Shown here: in pieces, positions 18,901-28,096 of the stretch
Numbering within the stretch: position 1 is the first letter of the stretch
Layout: the number at the start of each line of letters is the position of its first letter
NCBI GenBank assembly: GCA_035547425.1
Contig: DASZUU010000051.1
Span: 1-64,000 of the forward strand
DNA from: Alloacidobacterium sp035547425
Lineage (GTDB): Bacteria; Acidobacteriota; Terriglobia; Terriglobales; Acidobacteriaceae
Direction: 5' to 3'
DNA: 64,000 bases
Position numbers and translations under genes: made by a program
Notes under the pieces: generated by a model
Seen by the model: only the letters and a program-made list of their open reading frames with translations
Database searches by the model: none
Told to the model about the DNA's origin: nothing

Positions 18901-19042
18901 GCCCGGTACGTATAAAGTGATCTTTCAAGGACCTGACAACAATCAGCAGGTTATGACCTGCTCGCTCTCTTTGGAAGAACATCTTTGTTCTGTTAGTTTT
19001 GGGGAGCCTGACATTCAAAAGTTGATTGGAGGTCAGCAATGA
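15977..19042 (+). CDS. transmembrane Ser/Thr protein kinase with long helical repeat region
   Basis: A 1,021-residue Hanks-type kinase. The catalytic domain (about 15-275) has GRGGMG, Lys46, HRDIKPAN (Asp136), DFG (Asp154) and APE (181-183), so it should be active. Residues about 290-880 are charged helices with TPR-like pairs (YYRQAIKLDTDNA, AIARLHSASEIDPAN, ALSQLNRALEKLP). One membrane helix follows (about 903-925, FIGIVAAAVIAGILVLVL), then a small exported beta domain (DGLQPGTYKVIF) resembling a PEGA-type fold. The helical region therefore lies on the cytoplasmic side. The stop codon overlaps the ATG of the next gene (ATGA), indicating a functional pair. Confidence 0.92.
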   Translation: MSNEPSGMTTVTRIGRYDVVAELGRGGMGIVYRGEDRLIGREVAIKTLTEVTPELRDRFYVEARSGVLNHPNIVTVYEFGEHEGMPFIAMEFVAGDSLEKILRSGRKLTLLETLSIVEQLCSGLGYAHQNRVVHRDIKPANLIVQPDGKVKIVDFGIARLADQSTRLTKTDAVIGTFHYIAPERLKGEISDGRSDIWSVGVMLYQMLSGELPFNGEDVSTLYKVINEPHPSIRAHVPDISDEIVAAIDRALAKNPDDRYGTAEEMAFDLQGISEGLKKERVGELLTSAKRLMEQRQFASARTVLIDLQRIDPQNFEAKRLTREVQEQLNRLQKAEQVRQIVEQAEEAVLSQHYDDAVSYYRQAIKLDTDNALQLNEKLENALRLKEKQDKIRQLWKQAGDARERGDLVSAQELLGQAITLDGKNTDLRNAYSNVVREMERKAKEGKLQELLASARQEYTARRYTEAIARLHSASEIDPANVEIQKLLHDASTRQEEERRRVLIDQMIAEIQDSIYREDYDRALSQLNRALEKLPTEASLLRLKAETEKKKREQHAKQTVQNALQQAQSIFSESPLEAIAIIDRALEELPGEENLVQFKTMLEFQLRQIKKDELQAQYLKRAHASIENGEFDEAIRTLESALIDCGNSEELKSLLDFTRKEKETQVKQRQTAAVRTEAQALVNSGQYESAIHKLEPVVASTNDVSLKALLEQARSALREAAQRVEAVAARTRALAETDLSGALKLLDSQPAEILALTQISVLRQELKRRLEVESAIHNAVSRSEEALAKKDLYGGMDVLESVRRAYGDSPELALAINTYEAKRRPVANGMFATAIEAARKALLRNEAATALEELRHPANFLEFADAQVQADWKRLVEEATKAAGAKARTGTDSLPIIVQSKPRTGLYIFIGIVAAAVIAGILVLVLRPAPSTIPPTYMQLNGTPWATVKQVIDANGKQIALPAGDLSTPLRLDGLQPGTYKVIFQGPDNNQQVMTCSLSLEEHLCSVSFGEPDIQKLIGGQQ

Positions 19043-20241
19043 AAAAGACAATGCTGTGCCTTTCAACTATCGTCATGTTGTTGCCGCTAACAGTGTGGGG
19101 CCAACAGGCCGACGACCTATATAGGCAGTACCAGTCAGCGAAACAAAAAGGCCAATACGATGTCGCGGCAAAGTATCTCTGCGATGCAGCCAAAATAGAT
19201 CAGAAGTACGGCAAAGAATGCGATTCGGTATCAACTTACGTCAACCAACGCCTTACCCAATTTCAAAGCTCATTCGATGTAGGCAAGGCAGAATTCGACA
19301 GCAACGAAAATGTAAAAGCCATCCAGGACCTAAGTAAAATTACTTTTGGCCCTAAGCGGGACGAAGCCCAATCGCTCATCGCGCAGGCCCAGGCAAGGTT
19401 GACTCGGCCCGCCACTGATCCGAATGCTGACGCCTTGAAGGCAGCACAGCTTGCTTATGCCAATAATGATTTCCCCACAGCAGAAGCAAATGCGCAGCAG
19501 GTAAAATCAGCCGAGTTGCAGCCCCAGGCACAGACCATTCTCAGCAACATCAGAAATTATAACGATGACATGCAGCAGGCTCAGGCCTTTCAGGCAAGTA
19601 AGAACTATCAGGCAGCGCAGCAGAAATATCAGGCGGCTGTAAGTATTAAGCCTAACGGCCCGGGCAATCCTGCCGGTAAATTGCAGGAAGTTGCTGCGCT
19701 GATAAGCGCAAAACCGACATTGGCCAATAGCAATAAGTCTGCACCACTCGATAACTCCGCGAAGATTAAGGCATATCTCGCAGATGCAAGCCGGCATGCC
19801 GCGCAAAATGATTGGCAGGCAGCGATCACTGCCTATAATCAAGCCCTGGTCCTCGATCCCAAGCAGCCTGAAGCGCTGGCAGGTAAAACGCAGGCACAGG
19901 AGCAGATGAAAGCGGCCTTAGCAAAGGATCCGAAAGCGCTTGAGAAGACACTGGTAAATGGAATTCAAAACTATTATGCCGGCCAGTTTTCTGAAGCTGA
20001 ACAAGCGATTTCAATTTACCTAGGTATTGGCACACAAAATTTGGGAGCAGCCCACTTTTATCTCGGAGCAGCCCTGCTTTCGCAGGCCATCGTCTCCGAC
20101 CCGAAAAACAAGGATGACCAGAACCATCTGCAGCAAACCGCCATGCAGCAGTTCCAAGAGGCAAAGCAGGCAAACTTTAAACCGGCACAGAAATATGTAT
20201 CCCCCAAAATATTGGCGGTCTGGAATCAGCCGGGTATGTAA
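19039..20241 (+). CDS. exported TPR-like repeat protein coupled to the kinase
   Basis: A 400-residue protein with a clear signal peptide (MKKTMLCLSTIVMLLPLTVWGQQ) and Ala/Gln-rich helical hairpins resembling tetratricopeptide repeats: LYRQYQSAKQKGQYDVAAKY, QAQAFQASKNYQAAQQKYQ and WQAAITAYNQALVLDPKQPE (about residues 250-290). Such domains mediate protein contacts, here in the periplasm. Its start overlaps the kinase stop by 4 nt, so the two proteins are made together. It may act as a partner or sensor of the kinase's exported domain; that role is an inference. No enzymatic motif is visible. Confidence 0.8.
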   Translation: MKKTMLCLSTIVMLLPLTVWGQQADDLYRQYQSAKQKGQYDVAAKYLCDAAKIDQKYGKECDSVSTYVNQRLTQFQSSFDVGKAEFDSNENVKAIQDLSKITFGPKRDEAQSLIAQAQARLTRPATDPNADALKAAQLAYANNDFPTAEANAQQVKSAELQPQAQTILSNIRNYNDDMQQAQAFQASKNYQAAQQKYQAAVSIKPNGPGNPAGKLQEVAALISAKPTLANSNKSAPLDNSAKIKAYLADASRHAAQNDWQAAITAYNQALVLDPKQPEALAGKTQAQEQMKAALAKDPKALEKTLVNGIQNYYAGQFSEAEQAISIYLGIGTQNLGAAHFYLGAALLSQAIVSDPKNKDDQNHLQQTAMQQFQEAKQANFKPAQKYVSPKILAVWNQPGM

Positions 20242-20314
20242 ATTTGCGCTCATTGTAGAAATAAGCTGATTCGATTCTGCTGGATTCTTCACTATGAGTT
20301 GTGATATTGCTTTT

Positions 20315-20343
20315 CCGGTCACTTAAACATTGCCAGTGACCGG
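20315..20343. other. 9-bp perfect stem-loop between operons
   Basis: CCGGTCACT (20315-20323) and AGTGACCGG (20335-20343) with an 11-nt loop, 74 nt after the TPR-gene stop. There is no T-tract. It could be a 3' mRNA hairpin or an operator for the receptor gene. Confidence 0.5.
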
Positions 20344-20518
20344 CCTATATTAACGGCTGTTTTTCATTGTTCTGTCATTGGCTTTCTGTTGTCCGGATGT
20401 AGCTGCTCTTTTGATAGCTTTTCGCCTTCTGCATCGAGTCAGTTCATCCTCTGGGTCCAAGCTTATTCCGCAAACAGAACAATCAACGAAGGCTTCGATT
20501 CGGTCAGGGATAAATACA

Positions 20519-23500
20519 ATGCGATATCTGGTACGGATACTGATTTGCGCATGGATGCTTGCACTTGCCTCCGCATGCGCATGGGCGCAAACACAGGTTC
20601 ATGGGCAAGTTTTAAACGGCGATATTTTTCATCCCGTCAGCGGAACAACTGTTCGTCTTGTAAATCCTTCCACGCAGCGAGTTCTTACCACCCAGACGGA
20701 CCAGGACGGCAATTTTGAATTTCCTGTTGTGCAGCCGGGTTCCGGCTATGTAATTCAAGTAGTTGACGCAACGGGAAAATCGGTCGCGCAATCCGATGCC
20801 TTTGATCTTTATGTTGGACAGCCCTTTGAGACTGTGCCTCCTATTGATATTTCTCAACAGGCGCAAGCCGCTCCAACTGCCGCTCCGGCGCAGCCTGTGC
20901 CTCCTCCAACACAATCGACAGCAGGGAACCAGCCGCCGGCTAATTCAATTCCTGCAACTGCTCCGCCACCCAAAGCTGTAATAGCTACTTTGGCACCGGT
21001 GCAAAAGCCAAAGAGTCAGGCGATTCAGAACGATACGAACACTTCTTTAAGCGCAAACATCACGCCAGTGCAGATGGCTCAGTTACCTCTTTTTAATCGC
21101 AACTTTCTCGCGCTGGGGCTTTTCCTCCCGGGTGTCCATGATGTGGACCCCGGCTCACCGCTTGCCGGGGCAGCCTTCAGCATCTCGGGTTCTCGAACGA
21201 CTGCTAATAATTTCGAGCTCGATAGCAGCAACAACGTAGCTTCCAGCACGAATCAAGCGATTCCTTTTCAGGTAAACGATTCTGTGCAAGAGTTTCGCAT
21301 TGTCTATGCAGATCCCGATTCTCGCTATGGACAGAGCTCGGGCGGAGTCATCGATGTAGTCACAAATCGCGGTCACTCTGTAGGGCGCGCATGGCACGGG
21401 ACTCTCTTCGGTTACTTCAACAATGATGCATTGAATGCCAGCACACCTCTTTCGGTTTACTCGGGTAGCACATTTGCCAAAGCTGCTGCATATGCAGGCA
21501 GTATGTCCGGCTCGCCGGATGAAATTGCGAATGAACAGATCGGAAACACCCAGGCTGGATACATTTCCTATGCCCCCACAACCTATAACGCGCTCTATCG
21601 TCTGCTTACCACGCTTACTCCATCAAGTGGCCAATCTGCAGGATTGGCGAACTGCCGCGCCACGGCGGGCTCTATCTGCAACTCCGGCCCTTTTGATGGC
21701 AGCGCTGTGCTTTCGCAAAACGACAGCCACACGCAGCCCTTCGACTCAAAGCAGTTTGGCGGTAATATTGGCGGGCCTGTTTTTCGAGGGAAAATCTTTC
21801 TATTCGGCAGCTATGAAGGCACACTGATCGACAATCCAAATCCTATCTTCGAGCGCGTGCCTACTGCAGCGGATACATCATTCTTCGGCGATTCCAATGA
21901 CGTAGCTATTGCTAATAGCATACTTGCGCTCTACCCCAAACCAAACGTTCAGGGATCAAACACGGGAACTTTCGGTTTTTATAAAGGAACAGCACCGAAC
22001 TATACACACGTCCACAATGTGCTCATCCGTCCAGATATAGATTTAAGCGCACGCAGCCAACTCAGCATCCGCTATGCAGGACAGATATTGGATCAACTTC
22101 ACGATGATACGCTTCCAGCCAATTCGCCTTCCGGCTATCCCGGCAACGGAGCGGACCGCCGTGCTCAGAATCAGAGCGTAGCGCTTGTGCACACGTTTTC
22201 CTTTGCCAACGGCAAAAGCGTCAATGAAGCTCGCATAGGATTCACACAATATCGCGTCGATGAATTGGCACAAGATCGCAACTTCAGCTCACCCATCATT
22301 CCTAGTAGCTCTTTGCAGACTTTTGTTCTGAGTGGCGTGGATAATCGACTTGCTGGAGCCACATCTGGAACTCCCGGCGCAGTGGGTGGTTGGTATGATT
22401 CCTTTTGGCAGCAGATTCCTGGAAATAGTACCTACTCACCCTCGCCCATTACGCCTTCGCTCGATGGTGATTTTCCATTTGCCCGTATCGGCGCACCGCT
22501 CAGTGCTCCTTCAGCGCATCGCGATACGCAGTGGCAGGCAGCTGACACTTTTACATTTGCTCTCGGATCGCGCAATCGTATAACCGTGGGCGGCGATTAC
22601 CGATATATCCAGAACTTCGATTATGAAGGCGGCATGGCGCGCGGCATTGTCGTCACAAATAATATCGGCGAGTTTACCAGCGACAGCGAAAGCTGCATCA
22701 GCTGCGGCAATGGCTTTGCGCATCCATCATTTGATTATGAGCTTAAGCAACCAACCGGTTACGTGGGTGATTTGCGCAGCTACGTTGCCACCGGATTTGT
22801 AGAAGATAAGTTCCAGCCACGTCCTCGCCTTACTCTCACTGCAGGTCTTCGCTATAACTTCTTCGGGCAGCCCTGGGATGTAAACAACCGGCTCTGGAAC
22901 TACTCGCAGGATGCCGATGGCCTCGTCCATCAGGGAGCCAGCGGAACCTATGATCCATTCGCGTATCAGTGCGCTTCCAGCGGAGACACAGAGACCCATC
23001 TTGATTCACTGTATGGCGCACGCCGCATCACTTTTACCAGTGGATGGGGCTGCAATCCAAACGCAAAGTACACAATGCCTGCTGACAAAAAAAGCATCGC
23101 GCCACGTATTGGCTTTGCGTACTCTTTAGATCCATCGAATCGCAATGTAATTCGCGGCGCCTTCGGTATGTACTATGACCATCTGCCCGCAGCGTATACC
23201 GAGCAGCTTCTAATCAATCGCCCCAGTCCTTACAACGTCAACTCACCGAGTGCAATCTATGGACAGAACTTCTACTCAGACGGGTGCCCCGGCAGCATCA
23301 ATGGAGGTCAGTGTGGTTTCGGCCTTAGCACTTTGAATCCTGCTAACCTATCGCCTACGCAGTCGGCGACATTCGACAGCTATCAGGCAGCCAGTGGAGC
23401 AGGCCCTATCTTTGCCCGCGACACGCATCACTTCAGCAATCCATATACTATGCAGTTCCATCTCGACTACCAGCACCAGTTTGCCCGCAGCTGGACTTCA

Positions 23501-24688
23501 GAAGTCAGCTATATCGGTATGCTCGGCCGTCGGCTGCCGCTTATCTATGACGGCAATTTCCTGCAGGAGTTTTACTGTACTGCCAGCAGCGCTACCGGAA
23601 CCCCCGGTCTGTGCAATAACAACACCTTCTTTCCGGTTTTCACAGAATCGAATATAGGCGCATCGAACTATCATTCACTTGTGCTGCAGGTGCGCAGTGA
23701 ACAGTGGCATGGCCTGCTGTTGAATGCTGCCTATACGTTCTCGAAGTCGATGGATAACATTGCCGGAAGCAATTTTCCGCGCACTACCGACGCCCTCTGG
23801 AATCAGATATTCGGTCGTCAGCTTTATGGTCTCGGTAACCCCACGGCCTTTGCGTTGGGAGCGAATCCGCTTGGCGTAGGCGGTGAAAACGGACGCGGTG
23901 GTCAGCTTCAGCCCGGCAATTGCACGCAGAATTCCAACTGCCTCTATCACAAGATTCTCTCCGAGGCGACAATTCCGTCTTTCGATGCAATTTCTTCTGC
24001 GCTTACTACGACCGGCAGCAGGCCGGTAATTGTAACCGAATATAACCTGCCGCAAGACCCGCTACACTTTTCCACGGATGATTATGGCCGTTCCGACTTC
24101 AACGTTGCGCATCGCGTTATCGTTGATTTTGTCTACGAACTGCCATGGTTCGCACATTCAACGTGGCTCAATGGATTTTCGATCTCAGGTGTTTTCTCCA
24201 GCCAAACCGGGCAACCATACACGATCTTCTCCGGCCCTGCTTATGGCCAGATCACGCAGCGTGTCAACGTTGCCGGTGGAGTCCACACTACCGGCAAGCC
24301 TGGTCAATACTTTTCTGATCTGTCACAATTCACCACAGCTGCAGCAGCTTACCAGGCAACAAATGGATGCCCAAACCTCTACGCCACCCCCTCGCTTTAT
24401 AGTGGCAGCGCTGGCCAGGCATGCATAGGCAGCAGCCGTCGCAATCCTTACTCGGGTCCTGCGTATATTAGCCAGGATTTTGCTATTCAGAAGCGCATGC
24501 ATCTATTTGCTGACAGAGGAGCACTTATCCTCCGGGCAGAATTCTTCAATCTTTTTAACCGCGCCAATTACTATAACCCAATCACTGAGTTCAGTACGGA
24601 TGGTGTGCATCTGAATCCCGAATTCGGCATTATCCGTTCGGCGCACGACCCACGCCAGATACAATTGGCCGCTCGCTTCGACTTTTGA
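20519..24688 (+). CDS. Oar-like TonB-dependent outer-membrane receptor
   Basis: 1,389 residues from the ATG at 20519. This start begins the signal peptide MRYLVRILICAWMLALASACAWAQ, whereas longer upstream starts would not. Residues about 27-110 form a carboxypeptidase-regulatory-like beta domain (VHGQVLNGDIFHPVSGTTVR). A Pro/Ala-rich linker follows, then a plug-like region (LPLFNRNFLALGLFLPGVHD, then SSGGVIDVVTNRG) and a large beta-barrel ending in QLAARFDF, with the terminal Phe used for barrel insertion. Such Oar/SusC-type receptors are abundant in acidobacteria and import glycans or other large ligands, or serve in adhesion. The substrate is not evident. No SusD partner is adjacent. Confidence 0.9.
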   Translation: MRYLVRILICAWMLALASACAWAQTQVHGQVLNGDIFHPVSGTTVRLVNPSTQRVLTTQTDQDGNFEFPVVQPGSGYVIQVVDATGKSVAQSDAFDLYVGQPFETVPPIDISQQAQAAPTAAPAQPVPPPTQSTAGNQPPANSIPATAPPPKAVIATLAPVQKPKSQAIQNDTNTSLSANITPVQMAQLPLFNRNFLALGLFLPGVHDVDPGSPLAGAAFSISGSRTTANNFELDSSNNVASSTNQAIPFQVNDSVQEFRIVYADPDSRYGQSSGGVIDVVTNRGHSVGRAWHGTLFGYFNNDALNASTPLSVYSGSTFAKAAAYAGSMSGSPDEIANEQIGNTQAGYISYAPTTYNALYRLLTTLTPSSGQSAGLANCRATAGSICNSGPFDGSAVLSQNDSHTQPFDSKQFGGNIGGPVFRGKIFLFGSYEGTLIDNPNPIFERVPTAADTSFFGDSNDVAIANSILALYPKPNVQGSNTGTFGFYKGTAPNYTHVHNVLIRPDIDLSARSQLSIRYAGQILDQLHDDTLPANSPSGYPGNGADRRAQNQSVALVHTFSFANGKSVNEARIGFTQYRVDELAQDRNFSSPIIPSSSLQTFVLSGVDNRLAGATSGTPGAVGGWYDSFWQQIPGNSTYSPSPITPSLDGDFPFARIGAPLSAPSAHRDTQWQAADTFTFALGSRNRITVGGDYRYIQNFDYEGGMARGIVVTNNIGEFTSDSESCISCGNGFAHPSFDYELKQPTGYVGDLRSYVATGFVEDKFQPRPRLTLTAGLRYNFFGQPWDVNNRLWNYSQDADGLVHQGASGTYDPFAYQCASSGDTETHLDSLYGARRITFTSGWGCNPNAKYTMPADKKSIAPRIGFAYSLDPSNRNVIRGAFGMYYDHLPAAYTEQLLINRPSPYNVNSPSAIYGQNFYSDGCPGSINGGQCGFGLSTLNPANLSPTQSATFDSYQAASGAGPIFARDTHHFSNPYTMQFHLDYQHQFARSWTSEVSYIGMLGRRLPLIYDGNFLQEFYCTASSATGTPGLCNNNTFFPVFTESNIGASNYHSLVLQVRSEQWHGLLLNAAYTFSKSMDNIAGSNFPRTTDALWNQIFGRQLYGLGNPTAFALGANPLGVGGENGRGGQLQPGNCTQNSNCLYHKILSEATIPSFDAISSALTTTGSRPVIVTEYNLPQDPLHFSTDDYGRSDFNVAHRVIVDFVYELPWFAHSTWLNGFSISGVFSSQTGQPYTIFSGPAYGQITQRVNVAGGVHTTGKPGQYFSDLSQFTTAAAAYQATNGCPNLYATPSLYSGSAGQACIGSSRRNPYSGPAYISQDFAIQKRMHLFADRGALILRAEFFNLFNRANYYNPITEFSTDGVHLNPEFGIIRSAHDPRQIQLAARFDF

Positions 24689-24704
24689 GACAGATCACTA
24701 CTAG

Positions 24705-25514
24705 ATGAGTGAGGAAAGAGTTTTTACAATGTCGGAGTCTACGGTTGAAGTAAATTTTGCATTGCGCATTGGTGAAGGAACATTAAAGGCAAGTATCAAC
24801 GTACCTGCAGGCCAAACCACGCTGACCGCTATTCTCCCTGTCATTCAAAACTTTGACAGTAACATGATCCAGCGTGTCGTGAACGAAGCAGCAGAAGCGG
24901 GTCAGCCTGTTTCGTGCCGGGCAGGCTGCGGGGCTTGCTGCCGTCAGATGGTCCCCCTTAGTATTTTTGAGGCAGAATCTCTAAGCGAATGGTTCAGCAC
25001 ACTACCAGATGAACGACAAAGGGAACTAGAAGATCGCTTTGCTCAGGGACTTACAAAACTAAGAGATGCCGGGGTACTCGAGCGTATCATGAGTTCCGGA
25101 TGGGGCGGGGAAGAGAAGGAATTTGTACAGCTAGCCATCGATTACTTTCATATTGGAGTGCCATGCCCGTTTCTCGAGAATGAGAGCTGCGGCATTTATC
25201 CAATCCGTCCTCTTATTTGCCGCGAATATCTTGTGACCTCGCCAGTCGAATACTGCAACGATCCATCCATTTATCAAATCAGCGCCATTAACCTGCCAAT
25301 ACGGCCATCGCAGGCGCTCTATAACATAAGCCGCGAGCTGACTCGTGAAGAAAAAGGCTGGATGCCCTTGATATTCCTGCTGGCCTGGGCAAAGCGGGGT
25401 CTTAAACCTGGCGAATACTATACAGGCACAGGCGAGCAGGTTCTGCATACATTCATGAATCACTTGACCACGGAACCATCACCTGAAGCTATCGGCATCA
25501 TGCAACCAAAATAA
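24705..25514 (+). CDS. YkgJ-type cysteine-cluster protein
   Basis: A 269-residue protein with the Cys-cluster signature of the YkgJ/CxxCxxCC family: C71-x3-C75-x2-C78-C79 (CRAGCGACC), then CPFLENESCGIYPIRPLICREY around residues 153-175. The eight or so cysteines probably bind zinc or an iron-sulfur cluster. The biochemical role of the family is not established. The N-terminal 60 residues (VEVNFALRIGEGTLKASINV) form an extra beta-rich segment. The start could also be ATG at 24729, which would put GAGGAAAG upstream at 24711-24718. It follows the receptor gene by 16 nt, possibly in one transcript, and is followed by a terminator. Confidence 0.85.
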   Translation: MSEERVFTMSESTVEVNFALRIGEGTLKASINVPAGQTTLTAILPVIQNFDSNMIQRVVNEAAEAGQPVSCRAGCGACCRQMVPLSIFEAESLSEWFSTLPDERQRELEDRFAQGLTKLRDAGVLERIMSSGWGGEEKEFVQLAIDYFHIGVPCPFLENESCGIYPIRPLICREYLVTSPVEYCNDPSIYQISAINLPIRPSQALYNISRELTREEKGWMPLIFLLAWAKRGLKPGEYYTGTGEQVLHTFMNHLTTEPSPEAIGIMQPK

Positions 25515-25524
25515 TAACTAAAGG

Positions 25525-25553
25525 ACCCCGTCGCTTTGAGCGCGGGGTTCTTT
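25525..25553 (+). terminator. intrinsic terminator between convergent genes
   Basis: ACCCCG (25525-25530) with CGGGGT (25543-25548), and inner CGC (25532-25534) with GCG (25540-25542), followed by TTCTTT. It ends the YkgJ transcript just before the convergent CsgG-like gene. Confidence 0.75.
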
Positions 25554-25570
25554 ATCAGTTCACAAAATGC

Positions 25571-26560
25571 TTATGGAGTTTTAACCGTATCACCTGTTTG
25601 CGGTTTTCCCGATCCACTGAAGGATCCTACTGCCGAGGATGCATCGACACTAGTAATCGTCAGCGTGCCGACCGGATTCTCAATAGAGCGGAGAGCTTTA
25701 CCTGTAGCTGGATCTTTCACCACGCGCACAACGCGAGACACCGCCAACTTGTCTCCCACCTTCACGCCAGCGCCACTGCCTACGTTGACTATCACGCTAT
25801 CCAGAGCCGAAGCGTCGGCAATCAATCCGTTTACCGCTACCGTAGGAGCAACATATGTCGGCAATTTTGCACTGTCCGCTGCAAGTCCTTGTGCGAGTTG
25901 TGTAACAGCCTGTGATGTGGCTTCACCAATGATAGTTTGCGCGAAGTTGCTGCTGCCCATCCCGGCCTCTCCTGCACCGTAGCCACCCGTTCCTGCGCCG
26001 CCCGCCAGCAGGTTCGTACCCGATCTCTTCGATTCACCTTTTCCTGTGGCGGAAGCCAGAATCTCAGCTGTATTTACATCAATCATTCGCGCTGTCACCG
26101 CGACCACTGCTTTAGCGCTGTGTGTGCCTACGCCGCCCAATCCGTAGCCGCTGCCCCATTTACCCAACATCCCGCCAATATTTTTATTCTGATCATCACG
26201 TCCAAACTGTGTGATATCTCCGGTAATCACTGCGTCCACGCCCAGAATATGCCCGATTTTTGCGGCCGTACTCGCATCAGCGCGATTGCTGTTGGAAAAA
26301 TCCTGCTCCTTCAAAATTTTGTCAATCTGGTTTCGCTCGATTACTCGATAAGTTCCATCATTTACCAATTGATCGATCAGCATGTCAGAAATGCCCTTGC
26401 CGATATCAACGTTGGTGCCGAAAACTGCCTGGGACGTTGTCATCACCGTCGCATAGTTGAAATCAAGTACTGCTACTTTATGCCTTGTGGCCGGTTGCTG
26501 CGCTAGCAGCACTGAACCAGCTACAAGAAATGTAAACATGGCCGATACTACTTTATGCAT
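25571..26560 (-). CDS. exported CsgG-family protein
   Basis: A 329-residue protein with signal peptide (MHKVVSAMFTFLVAGSVLLAQ) and a CsgG/LpoB-type fold: KVAVLDFNYA, then DIGKGISDMLIDQLVNDGTYRVIERNQIDKIL (about 55-85), and ILGVDAVITGDITQFGRDDQ. CsgG relatives form outer-membrane channels or envelope cofactors. Here the usual lipobox Cys is missing (LLAQQ), so it is probably soluble or peripheral, not a true curli pore. Residues about 245-329 (VNVGSGAGVKVGDKLAVSR) form a second beta domain like the C-terminal part of FlgT-type proteins. It lies 12 nt downstream of a Ser/Thr kinase on the same strand, a likely operon. No curli genes are nearby. Confidence 0.85.
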   Translation of the reverse strand: MHKVVSAMFTFLVAGSVLLAQQPATRHKVAVLDFNYATVMTTSQAVFGTNVDIGKGISDMLIDQLVNDGTYRVIERNQIDKILKEQDFSNSNRADASTAAKIGHILGVDAVITGDITQFGRDDQNKNIGGMLGKWGSGYGLGGVGTHSAKAVVAVTARMIDVNTAEILASATGKGESKRSGTNLLAGGAGTGGYGAGEAGMGSSNFAQTIIGEATSQAVTQLAQGLAADSAKLPTYVAPTVAVNGLIADASALDSVIVNVGSGAGVKVGDKLAVSRVVRVVKDPATGKALRSIENPVGTLTITSVDASSAVGSFSGSGKPQTGDTVKTP

Positions 26561-26572
26561 GTGGGTTTTCTC

Positions 26573-28096
26573 CTATCTCCCTAAAAATCTTTCCAGCGTT
26601 GCAACTTCTTTTTCAGCGCGATCCATATATTGGTCCGCTGACTGAATGTCGCTTTGACTAAGCGAATGATTTGCCTCGCTCAAATCGTTATTCATCCTGC
26701 TCATTGCCGCTACAATATCGCCTCGCAAATCCAGGCCTTGTGCCTGCTGTTGGCTGCGAATCTGTTGCACGTCAGCGCGCGCGGCATCGGCCCGTGCATT
26801 CAAGTCCATGAAGCGGTCATGGGCCTGGCGTATCTCTTGCTGAGAAGGCTCTACTGGGACGGGTGTCGCCATAGAAGTCTGTGCTGTAGCTGCTGAAGTA
26901 TTAGCAGAAACAGCGTGAGAAACCACTGGTTTTGATGTCAGAGCCCTTGAAGAATTTGCTGATATGCTCGCTGGCGCCGGTTGTAACGGGGTAGCAGAAC
27001 TCACCGGATGCGTCTGCGAAGCATCCGGTGCTGCAGCATTCGATGTAGCAGATGGTACAGAAACCGTTGTCGCTGCTGGAGTTTGTTGGTCTGCATGTGT
27101 AGCAAAGATGTGAGGCAACACTGTTGTTGCAGCGATCAAGGCAAAGATCGCCGCCACAGCACCGAGCCCAATCCACAAACCGCGATGTCCTTTATTGCTT
27201 CCCGCCGATGTGGAGGCTGAAACAGCGGCTACAGGAGCGAAATCTTGCAATTGTTGCGCAACTGATGAGGGCTGATAATTTTCCTGCAAGGCTTTCAGCG
27301 CATTGCGGAATTCATCCGCGGTACGAAAACGTCCATCCGGATTTTTCACCATCGCCCGCAATACAATGTTGTTCAATTCCGGCGATAACGTTGGATTTAT
27401 TTGTACCGGAGGTGTTGGCGCTTCATTCAGTTGCGCATTTAATACGCTGTATGAAGTGTCCGCCTGGAAAGGCTTTCTTCCTGTCAGCATCTCATAAAGC
27501 GTCACGCCAAACGAATATATATCCGAGCGCGCATCAACAATGCCGCCACGCACCTGTTCCGGCGACATGTAGTAGACCGAACCCATCGTCGTACCAGGCC
27601 GTGTGAGCTGCATATCGTTCGTAGACTTGGCAATGCCGAAGTCCATCAATTTCACTAGTCCATGTGACGTGATCATGATGTTGGCGGGCTTAATATCGCG
27701 ATGCGTAACTCCATGGCTATGGGCATACTGAAGCGCCGAAAGCACTTGTGTCGAATATTCCAACGCTTGGTTCAATGGAATCGGCCCTTGCGATGCCCGC
27801 TTCTCAAGTGTTGTGCCTTCCACGAACTCCATAATCATGACTAGTTGGTTCTGGAATTGAAATGCCGTTCGCAACTGCGCGATATTCGGATGCTCCAGCC
27901 CTGCAAGCGTCCGAATCTCTGACATGAAACGCGCGGCGAGATCGGGTTCCGAGGCAAAGTCAGGCAACAGAATCTTCATCGCCTCTTCGCGATTCGAAAT
28001 GATATTGCGCACTTTATAAACGCGGCCCATACCACCGGAGCCGAGCAGAGCCAGCACTTCGTAGTCGCCTACGCGCTGGCCAGCCTCTAATGCCAT
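26573..28096 (-). CDS. transmembrane Ser/Thr protein kinase
   Basis: A 507-residue Hanks-type kinase: GSGGMG loop, Lys41, HRDIKPAN (Asp134), DFG (Asp152) and SPE (178-180), all active-site residues present. A Ser/Ala-rich linker leads to one membrane helix (about 306-327), a low-complexity Thr/Ser/Pro region, and an exported coiled-coil-like C-terminus (IRQAHDRFMDLNARADAARA and following, about 420-500). AGAGG lies 7 nt before the ATG. It is transcribed with the CsgG-like gene and divergently from a PP2C phosphatase. With the T6SS beginning just beyond the phosphatase, it is a candidate PpkA-like regulator; that link is an inference from position. Confidence 0.92.
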   Translation of the reverse strand: MALEAGQRVGDYEVLALLGSGGMGRVYKVRNIISNREEAMKILLPDFASEPDLAARFMSEIRTLAGLEHPNIAQLRTAFQFQNQLVMIMEFVEGTTLEKRASQGPIPLNQALEYSTQVLSALQYAHSHGVTHRDIKPANIMITSHGLVKLMDFGIAKSTNDMQLTRPGTTMGSVYYMSPEQVRGGIVDARSDIYSFGVTLYEMLTGRKPFQADTSYSVLNAQLNEAPTPPVQINPTLSPELNNIVLRAMVKNPDGRFRTADEFRNALKALQENYQPSSVAQQLQDFAPVAAVSASTSAGSNKGHRGLWIGLGAVAAIFALIAATTVLPHIFATHADQQTPAATTVSVPSATSNAAAPDASQTHPVSSATPLQPAPASISANSSRALTSKPVVSHAVSANTSAATAQTSMATPVPVEPSQQEIRQAHDRFMDLNARADAARADVQQIRSQQQAQGLDLRGDIVAAMSRMNNDLSEANHSLSQSDIQSADQYMDRAEKEVATLERFLGR

